Below, piece after piece: positions 1 through 6,265 of a DNA stretch of 7,821 nt. Made by a program: the position numbers and the translations under genes. The notes beneath the pieces were generated by a model. The model did not search any database, was not told where the DNA came from, and saw only the letters and a list, made by a program, of their open reading frames with translations. The stretch's first letter is position 1, and each line of letters opens with the position of its first letter. This DNA is from Leptospiraceae bacterium. GTDB taxonomy: Bacteria > Spirochaetota > Leptospiria > Turneriellales > Turneriellaceae. The stretch spans positions 1-7,821 of the forward strand of contig JAEUSA010000041.1 in NCBI GenBank assembly GCA_016788945.1. Reading direction: 5' to 3'.

Positions 1-2
1 AG

Positions 3-1166
3 CAGATTGCGAATCCGCGGCGCGTGAATAACTTTATCGAACGTCTGGCGCAGTCGCTCGGCGAAGGCCTCGGCTGCTATTGGGTCAAGGTGATCATGAG
101 CCGCGACGTGTTCAGTAATTGGGATAGCGACAGCGACAAAATTATCTACCTGCCTTCGGACGATCCATTCTGGGTGCAGGCCAAAACTTGGGTGCGCCGC
201 GGCAAATACCCGCTGCTGACCCGTACGTTTGTCGGTCCCGTGCGCGATTTTCTGCAGGGACGCGGCGCCTATATGGTCATTTGCATGGAAAAGTTCAAGG
301 CCGGCATCATGATCAGTGAACGCCGCGATAACATGCCGTTCTATTCAGAAGATGTCCGTTTCTTGCGGCAAGTTGCGCGTGAATCGGAGATTCTGATCCA
401 GAACTATCTGTTTTTGATCGAAAACGTCAAACTGAAACGCCGCGAACGTGAACTGGCGATGAGTGCCGACATCCAGAAACGGATTATTCCCGGCTTCAGG
501 CAGTTTAACCAGTTTGCTTTCTGGTCGTACAGCAGGGCGTACGAGAGCGTGACCGGTGACTACATCGATTTGCTGGCCATAACCCCTGATACCTCTGTTG
601 TGCTGTTAGGCGATGTCAGCGGTCACGGCATTTCGAGCGGTTATCTGGTTTCTTTTGCGCGCGCTTACCTGCGCGGCGCGCTCATCGAACGGCGCGAGTC
701 ATTGTCGGCGGCCTTCGGCGGATTAAATGCGTACCTGGCAGAGAATTACCGGGGCAATGAATTTATCACGCTATTCGGCCTCAAAATGCAGTTCAGTGAA
801 AAAGAAGTGGCGCTCAGCTATATCAATGCGGGGCAGCACCCCGCTTTATTGTTCCGTGAGGGACGCCTGATAAAACTCGAAGAGAGCCAACGCCTGCTTG
901 GTGTGACGGCAAATGACTATGCTGAAACAGAGCTGCGTTTTGAGCGGTCGCCGATGCGCATTATACTCTATTCAGACGGTGCCTTTGATGTGTTTAATAA
1001 ATCGGGAAAACTGTTAGGAGAGAAAAAATTCTTTGATTGGGTGCAATCGACACTGGAAAGACCGGCGCCCGAGCAGCTGGCGTTCTTACGCCAGCGCATC
1101 GAAGCATATACCGGTTCAGGTGAAGAGAGCGACGATCTTGCTCTGATTATTGTGCAGACGAATTAG
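3..1166 (+). CDS. GAF-like/SpoIIE (PP2C-type) serine phosphatase, 5' end outside window
   Basis: This is the C-terminal part of a SpoIIE/RsbU-type protein phosphatase, a Mn/Mg-dependent enzyme that removes phosphate from serine or threonine, typically on anti-anti-sigma factors. The frame is open to the left edge. The first possible start is GTG 24, but codons 3-23 also read through, so GTG 24 is probably internal. Counting from GTG 24, residues 1-130 resemble a GAF-type sensor (ending in FYSEDVRFLRQVARESEIL), 131-150 form a charged helical linker, and about 150-380 form the phosphatase. Metal-site motifs are present: TGDYID (177-182), GDVSGHG (196-202), NAGQHP (268-273), YSDGAFD (316-322) and SDDLALI (369-375). 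All the acidic residues expected for activity are there, so it looks active. The input signal and target cannot be read from this window. The stop codon overlaps that of the convergent chaperone gene. Confidence 0.9.
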   Translation, partial: QIANPRRVNNFIERLAQSLGEGLGCYWVKVIMSRDVFSNWDSDSDKIIYLPSDDPFWVQAKTWVRRGKYPLLTRTFVGPVRDFLQGRGAYMVICMEKFKAGIMISERRDNMPFYSEDVRFLRQVARESEILIQNYLFLIENVKLKRRERELAMSADIQKRIIPGFRQFNQFAFWSYSRAYESVTGDYIDLLAITPDTSVVLLGDVSGHGISSGYLVSFARAYLRGALIERRESLSAAFGGLNAYLAENYRGNEFITLFGLKMQFSEKEVALSYINAGQHPALLFREGRLIKLEESQRLLGVTANDYAETELRFERSPMRIILYSDGAFDVFNKSGKLLGEKKFFDWVQSTLERPAPEQLAFLRQRIEAYTGSGEESDDLALIIVQTN

Positions 1167-2464
1167 TCTGCGCCGCCTTGCCCTGCTGCCTGTTTATTGT
1201 AGCGGATAATACGCACACTGCCGCGGTGCAGTTCAAGCGCGGCGGTGAGCACGCTTGCGTAGTTGGTGCGCGAGGTAGATTCCCATGTTTTGTCGTAAGA
1301 CACATCTTTGGGGAGGTCTTTCGTTTTTGCCAGCTCGTCTTTTGCCGATTTCTCGAGTTTGCTGTATGCATTGCCCTGAGGCAGAGTTGCCGATTTACGC
1401 GCAGTTACCGTGAAGAAATAGGTAAAGCCGCCGGCATCTACAGGGCCGATGACTTGACCTAACGGTGCTGAGAGGCGCTGTTTCACAAAGACATCTGACT
1501 GAGACAGAGCGGAGAGTGACAGCGCGGCGAAATCTTTGCCCTTTTTGCTGTCGAGGTCGGTGTTCAAACCCGCATCAGCAATACTGATGACTTTCGTACC
1601 ACCCGCTGCCGCCACTTGCGCGATGCCGCTGCGTGCGGCGGTGGTCAATGTCTGCATGAATTCTTTTTCGAGTGCCGCTTTTTTTTCGTTAAACAGGGTC
1701 GCTTTGATCGTCTCGCGCTTGGCGGCGTCAAGAACAGCTTTCGGGTCTTTACTGAGGAATTCAGTTTTGAATTTATCCTGGATGTCGGCTTCGGTTGCCA
1801 CGAATTTTGCGCGTAGCGCCTTGTCACGTGTTGCCTGATCAAAACCGACGATCTGGTAAGAATTCTGTGTGCTCGCAAAACGCACGTCGTCTAAAATAGC
1901 AAAGTCCGAAGCATAGGTTGTGCCTTGCAGCATTTCAGATGCTCGCGATGGGCCGTAGTCGCGCAACCAGCCCTGGCCGATCTGGTCAAGCGTCAGGCGG
2001 CGCTGCGACAGAAATTCATTCAGACGCTCTTTGTCGAGGCGGCCGTTGACGATGTAGTCGCTGAATTGTTTTTTATAAAAATTGGCGAGTATCTTCGGCT
2101 CGCTCGAGCTGGTCGGGGTATACCCAGCGCGGGCCAGTACCTGCCGGTAGAGTTTGCCTTCAATTGCCTCATCGAGCGCGCGCCCGCGGGTCATATCATC
2201 GAGCATCTTGCGCGTTTTGGCATCGACATTCTTCATGTTCTGCATCATACGCTCTTCGAGGCGCTTCTGGTACTCAGAAACTTCAGCTTTTGTCAGGTAT
2301 TCGCCGTCGATTTTGGCGGCGTTGTACGCATCGATGCGCGAACTGGTGCCGATGACATCGGGCATACCGAACGAGATGACAATAATGGCAAAAATGAACA
2401 CGAGAAAGAGCCACGTGCCGAATTTGATCACCCGCTCGCGGAGTGTGGTTTGTGATTCAGACAT
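1163..2464 (-). CDS. Membrane-anchored SurA_N/PpiD-like periplasmic chaperone lacking a parvulin domain
   Basis: This 433-residue protein begins with a short cytoplasmic segment and one transmembrane helix (about 16-33, WLFLVFIFAIIVISF). It then has the PpiD/SurA N-terminal pattern: AAKIDGEYLTKAEVSEYQKRLEERM at about 49-73, followed by long amphipathic helices. This is the topology of PpiD, an inner-membrane chaperone that handles newly exported proteins. E. coli PpiD is about 620 residues with a central parvulin domain. Here I see no parvulin domain, and the C-terminal half (about 220-360) matches only the helical and PpiD C-terminal style. It is therefore probably a chaperone without prolyl isomerase activity. 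The ATG at 2464 is chosen because the membrane helix follows directly; no clear Shine-Dalgarno sequence precedes it. An A8 run on its own strand (1679-1686) is read without loss of frame. The name ppiD would overstate the match, so no symbol is given. Confidence 0.75.
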   Translation of the reverse strand: MSESQTTLRERVIKFGTWLFLVFIFAIIVISFGMPDVIGTSSRIDAYNAAKIDGEYLTKAEVSEYQKRLEERMMQNMKNVDAKTRKMLDDMTRGRALDEAIEGKLYRQVLARAGYTPTSSSEPKILANFYKKQFSDYIVNGRLDKERLNEFLSQRRLTLDQIGQGWLRDYGPSRASEMLQGTTYASDFAILDDVRFASTQNSYQIVGFDQATRDKALRAKFVATEADIQDKFKTEFLSKDPKAVLDAAKRETIKATLFNEKKAALEKEFMQTLTTAARSGIAQVAAAGGTKVISIADAGLNTDLDSKKGKDFAALSLSALSQSDVFVKQRLSAPLGQVIGPVDAGGFTYFFTVTARKSATLPQGNAYSKLEKSAKDELAKTKDLPKDVSYDKTWESTSRTNYASVLTAALELHRGSVRIIRYNKQAAGQGGAD

Positions 2465-2523
2465 TCGCCAGAATCGATTTTTGATTTACCCCAGCAAACT
2501 GAATTCGACGCAGCACCAGCTAC
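2465..2523. other. Divergent intergenic region between the PpiD-like gene and proA
   Basis: These 59 bases separate two divergent start codons and must hold both promoters unless proA is leaderless. I see a short palindrome AATCGATT (2472-2479) and an A/T-rich patch at 2477-2487, but no convincing -35/-10 pair in either direction and no Shine-Dalgarno sequence in front of either ATG. Confidence 0.5.
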
Positions 2524-3783
2524 ATGAACGAGTATATCACACGTATCGCAGACAATGCCCTTGAGGTCTCGCAGGTTCTCAGGCAGGCGTCGACCGCGCG
2601 CAAGAATGCCGTTCTGCGCGCACTGGCCGAACGGCTGCGCGACAACCGTGAAGAGCTGAAGACCGAGAATGCTCGCGATATCGCTTATGCGCGCGAAATC
2701 GGACTGGAAGCCAGCATGCTCGACCGACTGACGCTCAGCGACAAGGTCATTGATTCCATGGCCAATGCCGCGCTGGAAATCGCGGCCTTTAATGATCCGG
2801 TGGGTGAGGTGGTCGAGGGCCATACCCTGAAGAGCGGTGTGCGGCTGAGCAAACTGCGCACTCCGCTGGGCGTTGTGGCGCTGATCTATGAATCGCGGCC
2901 GAATGTGACGATCGACGTCGGCGCGCTGTGTCTTAAATCGGGTAATGCGGCAATTTTGCGCGGTGGCAAAGAGGCAATCCACAGCAACCGTATGCTGGTG
3001 AAGCTGTTTCAGAGTGCGCTGGTGGCAGAGAACCTGCCCGCTGAGGCTGTGCAGTTGATTGAAAAAACCGACCGCGCGCTGATTGTCGATTTAGTGAAGT
3101 GCACCAAACAGATCGACCTCGTTGTGCCGCGCGGCGGTGAGGCGCTCATCCAGTTCGTTACCGAGCATAGCCTGATACCGGTAGTTAAACACGACAAAGG
3201 CGTGTGCACTATTTATATTGAAAAAGATGCGCGCTATGGGATGGCGCGTGATATCGTGATCAATGCGAAGGCGCAACGTCCGGGTGTTTGCAACGCGGCC
3301 GAATGTCTGCTCATCCATCGCGACTGGCCACATGCGGCGGCGTTGTGTGCTGACATTGCGGCCAAGGGCGTTACCTTACACAGCGATGCTACCGGCATCG
3401 ATGCTTTTAGCAGCCTTGGCGTGAAGGTTGAACCGTTTTTGAATGAGCTCGGTTTTGCCCATGAATATCTCAGCCTCAACATGGGCATCCGTTTCGTTGG
3501 CGACCTCGATGCTGCCGTGCGGCATATTCTGCAGTACGGTTCAAAACATTCTGAAGCGATCATTACCGAAAATTACAGTGCCGCGCAGCAGTTTATCGAC
3601 GCGCTCGATTCGGCTGCTGTGTTTGTGAATTGCTCGACGCGCTTTCACGATGGCGGTGAATTTGGCCTCGGTGCCGAGGTCGGCATCGCCACCGGTAAAC
3701 TGCATGTGCGCGGGCCGATGGGGCTCAGAGACCTTACCACGATGCGTTATGTGGCACGCGGGCAGGGCGAAATCAGGCAATAG
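2524..3783 (+). CDS. proA: Gamma-glutamyl phosphate reductase (glutamate-5-semialdehyde dehydrogenase)
   Basis: ProA is the cytoplasmic enzyme that reduces gamma-glutamyl phosphate with NADPH to glutamate-5-semialdehyde, the second step of proline synthesis from glutamate. The protein is 419 residues, against about 417 in E. coli. Family blocks appear in order: GVVALIYESRPNVTIDVGAL (116-135), the glycine-rich cofactor region SGNAAILRGGKEA (139-151), the catalytic cysteine block NAKAQRPGVCNAAE with Cys256, VNCSTRFHDGGEFGLGAEVG (from 368), and the C-terminal HVRGPMGLRDLTTMRYVARGQGEIR. ATG 2524 is the first start after an in-frame TGA at 2500 and gives the usual N-terminal helix (RQASTARKNAVLRALAERL). 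No Shine-Dalgarno sequence is visible. proB, which often sits upstream in relatives, is not in the window. The TAG stop lies four bases before the nadD ATG, so the two genes are almost certainly co-transcribed. Confidence 0.97.
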   Translation: MNEYITRIADNALEVSQVLRQASTARKNAVLRALAERLRDNREELKTENARDIAYAREIGLEASMLDRLTLSDKVIDSMANAALEIAAFNDPVGEVVEGHTLKSGVRLSKLRTPLGVVALIYESRPNVTIDVGALCLKSGNAAILRGGKEAIHSNRMLVKLFQSALVAENLPAEAVQLIEKTDRALIVDLVKCTKQIDLVVPRGGEALIQFVTEHSLIPVVKHDKGVCTIYIEKDARYGMARDIVINAKAQRPGVCNAAECLLIHRDWPHAAALCADIAAKGVTLHSDATGIDAFSSLGVKVEPFLNELGFAHEYLSLNMGIRFVGDLDAAVRHILQYGSKHSEAIITENYSAAQQFIDALDSAAVFVNCSTRFHDGGEFGLGAEVGIATGKLHVRGPMGLRDLTTMRYVARGQGEIRQ

Positions 3784-3787
3784 GCGG

Positions 3788-4350
3788 ATGCAAAACGAAA
3801 CAAAGATTTTTTTTTTGGCGGAACCTTTGACCCTCCGCACCGCGGCCATTACCGCATAGTACGCCATTTGCTCGATACCTATGCCGGTGCGCGCGTGATT
3901 GTCATGCCGGCTGCGGCAGCACCTTTACGCAAGGACGAGCGCCTGTTTTCGTATCGCGAGCGTTTTCATTTGTTGCGTTCTCTGTTTCAAACCGAATGCA
4001 CGGTCGGCAGTGTGATACTCTCCCGATTAGAAAAAACTCTACCGCTGCCCAATTACACGTTCGACACGCTGACGGCGCTTGCCCGCATCTGCGGTATCAA
4101 GCCTGTGATTGTCTTAGGTGAAGATCAGGCAGCCAACCTCAACAAATGGCACAATGCCGATCAATTGATGCGCGACTATGAATTTGTGGTATTCGCCCGC
4201 CGCGGCTCCAGCGCTGAAAAACCCTTTGGACTCAGGTATACGCTCATCGCTGATTTTGATGAAGATATTTCTGCTACCGCATTGCGTCATCGTCTGCACA
4301 GCCTGCCGCCCGCAGAGCGTCTGGCGGCGGCTGCAGAGTTCAGCCGATAA
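3788..4350 (+). CDS. nadD: Nicotinate-nucleotide adenylyltransferase, reading frame interrupted at a T10 tract
   Basis: NadD transfers AMP from ATP to nicotinate mononucleotide, giving deamido-NAD, the step shared by de novo and salvage NAD synthesis. From 3817 on the frame encodes GGTFDPPHRGHY, the nucleotidyltransferase signature with both histidines. PAAAAPLRK, PNYTFDTLTAL, VLGEDQAANLNKW and ISATALRHRL follow at NadD-like spacing. That frame has no start codon between the proA stop (TAG 3781) and the signature: the codons are GCG GAT GCA AAA CGA AAC AAA GAT and three TTT. Its first usable start, TTG 3868, lies after the active site. ATG 3788 is the natural start, with AGG at 3775-3777 ahead, and encodes MQNETKIFF. 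It then leaves frame within the T run 3807-3816 and stops near 3859. A -1 slip or an 11th T joins the halves into about 187 residues (MQNETKIFFFGGTF...), slightly short for the family, with a brief C-terminus. Enzyme identity is firm; how the frame is restored is unknown. Confidence 0.88.
3807..3816 (+). other. T10 homopolymer at the nadD frame junction (candidate slippage site)
   Basis: Ten consecutive T follow AAGA and precede GGCGGA. In the frame of ATG 3788 they read ATT TTT TTT TTG. To reach the GGC GGA ACC TTT frame, a -1 ribosomal slip, an 11th U or loss of two U is needed. This is the longest homopolymer in the window; the next are T8 at 1679-1686 and T7 runs near 6224 and 7070. It contains the heptamer U UUU UUG in the correct register for -1 slippage. 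A weak 5-bp stem, GCGGA (3818-3822) with TCCGC (3834-3838), follows directly. Confidence 0.7.
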
Positions 4351-5257
4351 AGTACATAACCGCGCGGGCGCAGAAACGTGCCGGCAGTTGCGTATACTTC
4401 AACCAGCGTGCCCGTGAGAAAAAAAATTGCGGTGTGATGGCAATCGCGAAGGCGAAAACGCAGAGCGCCGAAACGGGGCTGATGAGTAAGACCAGCGCGG
4501 CATAGTACGCGGCAAATTGCGCGACGTGAAAGAGGGGCAGGCGTGCGCTGAACCACCACGGGAATTTTTTCGTGCGCTTCCATTCGAGAAACGCATCGGC
4601 GCTCTTCAGCCCCGCCGCGAGCAGGGCTGCCCCCGCGACCGGTTTTACAGCGACGCTACTGCCGCGCACGATGAGCGGGGCGTTGGTGGTTTTTTCTTTG
4701 AGTAATTCGCTGAAAGCGGCTTTTTCTGACAAACTGCCGCTGCGCAGGGGTAACAGTGATTTATTGAGCGCGAATGCGTGTGCAGAAAAATCACCCTGCG
4801 GCATGAGGTAGCGCCACAGCCTCAGCCTGGCTTCGCGCAGAAAAAAGGCGCTACGTCTCTCGTCGCGTTCGCGCGCCGCACGGCTCACGTTGAGAGAGGT
4901 CAGAGCACGACTGCGCGCTTGGCCGATGAGCAGCCAAACATCGGCGGCAGACAACAGCAGGTGATCGTCAAGCACGATGACTGCGGCAGAGGCCGAGCTG
5001 CTGATGCGCTCTGCTACGGGAAAAGCCTCACCGCTGCGCAGACGGATAAAACGCATACCGTCGTGCGTGTCGGCCCAATCGGCGAGGCGTGTGTTTTCGT
5101 GATAATAAACTTCGATGGCCAGCGGTGTTGTGCTTTTGTGGCCTATGCGGCGCAGCAATGCAAGATTCGCCCGGTTGGTGCGCGAATCGGGCCCTGAGCG
5201 GTAGATGATGAGATGGCCCTGCCCGTAGCCCGCAGGTAAGCGCAGGGCAGACCCCAT
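4340..5257 (-). CDS. Membrane protein of unknown function, possibly a divergent glycosyltransferase-2 relative
   Basis: I do not recognise this 305-residue protein with certainty. The soluble N-terminal two thirds has an alternating beta/alpha look: HLIIYR at 15-20, LAIEVYYHE at 46-54, and AVIVLDDHLLLSAADVWLLI at 92-111. The last resembles the strand-Asp-Asp stretch of GT-A glycosyltransferases. AFALNKSLLPL (161-171), SEKAAFSELLKEK (177-189) and WKRTKKFPWW (226-235) are placed as in GT2 enzymes, but a normal DxD and a clear QxxRW are missing. Two membrane helices follow at about 243-259 and 261-280, with an Arg-rich C-terminal tail. It lies 15 bases downstream of lgt on the same strand, so the two probably share a transcript. 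Its last 11 bases overlap the end of nadD, which is convergent. ATG 5257 has no Shine-Dalgarno sequence but is the first start after the lgt stop. Other possibility: a lineage-specific envelope protein with no enzymatic role. Confidence 0.65.
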   Translation of the reverse strand: MGSALRLPAGYGQGHLIIYRSGPDSRTNRANLALLRRIGHKSTTPLAIEVYYHENTRLADWADTHDGMRFIRLRSGEAFPVAERISSSASAAVIVLDDHLLLSAADVWLLIGQARSRALTSLNVSRAARERDERRSAFFLREARLRLWRYLMPQGDFSAHAFALNKSLLPLRSGSLSEKAAFSELLKEKTTNAPLIVRGSSVAVKPVAGAALLAAGLKSADAFLEWKRTKKFPWWFSARLPLFHVAQFAAYYAALVLLISPVSALCVFAFAIAITPQFFFSRARWLKYTQLPARFCARAVMYFIG

Positions 5258-5272
5258 AGTTTATTTACGGCA

Positions 5273-6166
5273 TTATGACGCGCGGTTCTGCAGCATTGAA
5301 CGCCGCATAAACGCCACAGCGACGTAACCTATCGAAATCGCCATCAGAATCAATGAGATGAATTGCGCCTGCGACACGCCAAACACGTCGCGCGGGTTGA
5401 GGCGAATAAATTCGATCGAAAAGCGGAACAGCGCGTGCAGAAACAGATAAAGGAAGAACTTTGCCCCGAGCGGCCATTGCTTTTTTCTGATTCCCCATAA
5501 GAACAGAAAGCAGACGAACGAAAATGCCGATTCAAAAAAAGGTGTATTGATCGCCGTAGCCGCGGGGTTTCCCGGAGCGTGTTTTGTCAGCCAATCGGCC
5601 CAGCTCGCGGCACCATTCGGAAAAGCCATACAAAACGGCGCCGGCCAGTTCATCGTGCATAATCCGCCATAGCAGCCGTCACCCGAAAAGATGCATCCCG
5701 ACCGCCCGAACACATAACCGAGTGCGAGCATCGGCGTCATTGTATCGATGCCGAACAGGATATTGACCTTGTTGCGCCACAGGATAAATATTATCGCTGC
5801 CGAAGCGAGAATGAAACCGCCATACCAAGTAAGCCCGGCGCCCGAAAACAGGTGAGAAAACAGCGAGCCCTGCATGAACTCGGGAGTATTGCGGATTTCG
5901 ATGACATAGGCGATTTTGGCGCCGACAATGCCGCCGATGACGCCCGCGAGCAGAATATAGTCGCCCAACTGCACTTTGAGCCCGACCCGCGGAAATTCGC
6001 GTTCAATCAGCAGAAAAGCACTGTAAAAGGCCAGCGCCATGGTGATACCGTAGGGCGATACCTGTGCCCAAGATATAATGGTGCTTTTGAGCATGCCTTC
6101 GCGGTAGGTACAGGCGGCGAGCATAAGCGGACTAAGGCAGGCCGCAAAGCGTAAGAATCGTGACAT
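5273..6166 (-). CDS. lgt: Prolipoprotein diacylglyceryl transferase
   Basis: Lgt is the inner-membrane enzyme that moves diacylglycerol from phosphatidylglycerol to the lipobox cysteine of prolipoproteins, the first step of lipoprotein maturation. Counting from ATG 6166 (297 residues), Lgt landmarks are SPYGITMALAF (37-47), GGIVGAKIAYVIE (78-90), GLTWYGGFI (111-119), the signature GRSGCIFSGDGCYG (154-167, with Arg155), NTPFFESAF with Glu212, and RFSIEFIRLNP (from Arg248, with Glu252 and Arg255). About seven hydrophobic segments fit the known topology. Three starts are possible: TTG 6199, which would lie inside an inverted repeat; ATG 6166; and ATG 6094. The 6166 start adds a stretch that looks like a lipoprotein signal peptide ending LMLAAC (Cys19). 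The 6094 start (MLKSTIISW) gives the more usual Lgt N-terminus, so the true start is uncertain. The unknown membrane protein follows after 15 bases. Confidence 0.95.
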   Translation of the reverse strand: MSRFLRFAACLSPLMLAACTYREGMLKSTIISWAQVSPYGITMALAFYSAFLLIEREFPRVGLKVQLGDYILLAGVIGGIVGAKIAYVIEIRNTPEFMQGSLFSHLFSGAGLTWYGGFILASAAIIFILWRNKVNILFGIDTMTPMLALGYVFGRSGCIFSGDGCYGGLCTMNWPAPFCMAFPNGAASWADWLTKHAPGNPAATAINTPFFESAFSFVCFLFLWGIRKKQWPLGAKFFLYLFLHALFRFSIEFIRLNPRDVFGVSQAQFISLILMAISIGYVAVAFMRRSMLQNRAS

Positions 6167-6192
6167 ACGGCATTGATGTGCCCAAAAACGCA

Positions 6193-6211
6193 CGGTCAAC
6201 CGAATTGACCG
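6193..6211. repeat. Perfect 7-bp inverted repeat, possible operator for divergent genes
   Basis: CGGTCAA (6193-6199) and TTGACCG (6205-6211) are exact reverse complements around a 5-base spacer, CCGAA. The position between two divergent genes and the short spacer fit a dimeric repressor site or a small hairpin. Each arm also reads TTGACC outward. The bound protein, if any, is unknown. Confidence 0.5.
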
Positions 6212-6230
6212 CTCTCAGGCGGGTTTTTTT
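6209..6230 (+). terminator. Weak terminator-like hairpin with T7, possible attenuator ahead of the EI24-family gene
   Basis: CCGC (6209-6212) can pair with GCGG (6219-6222) across a 6-base loop, and GTTTTTTT follows directly. The stem is only 4 bp, so this is a marginal intrinsic terminator. Its left arm shares CCG with the right arm of the 6193-6211 repeat, so the two hairpins exclude each other in RNA. It points toward the EI24-family gene, 36 bases before its ATG. Confidence 0.25.
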
Positions 6231-6265
6231 CTTTACGTCGACGCGGGGGATTTCTATCGTTTTCC

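Larger units (their letters stand above)
6167..6265. other. Divergent intergenic region between lgt and the EI24-family gene
   Basis: These 99 bases separate divergent start codons and should hold both promoters. They contain the inverted repeat at 6193-6211 and a C/G-rich stretch followed by T7 (6209-6230). TTGACC, a good -35 hexamer, appears facing outward on both arms of the repeat, but I find no acceptable -10 box at 16-18 bases on either side. The purine run GGGGGA (6245-6250) lies 15 bases before ATG 6266, too far for a normal ribosome binding site. Confidence 0.45.

Noticed and set aside
1679..1686. T8 run in the PpiD-like gene as a second slippage site
   Set aside because: The reading frame is intact across it (Asn-Glu-Lys-Lys-Ala), so no frame change is needed.
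1925..2455. Plus-strand open frame of 176 codons opposite the PpiD-like gene
   Set aside because: No family features, and the opposite strand has the membrane helix and SurA_N pattern; a shadow frame.
2428..2982. Minus-strand open frame of 184 codons opposite the 5' part of proA
   Set aside because: It lies antisense to a strongly conserved gene and has no recognisable domain, so it is a shadow of proA codon bias.
3868..4350. nadD starting at TTG 3868 as a complete gene
   Set aside because: This start would remove GGTFDPPHRGH, which holds the ATP-binding histidines, so the product could not be a working NadD.
6074..6079. Perfect TATAAT on the plus strand inside lgt
   Set aside because: No -35-like hexamer at 16-18 bases upstream and no plus-strand gene start nearby; it lies in the codons for the Lgt N-terminus.
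6194..6210. Outward-facing TTGACC hexamers as -35 boxes for both divergent genes
   Set aside because: No acceptable -10 hexamer at normal spacing on either side; the inverted repeat explains both hexamers.
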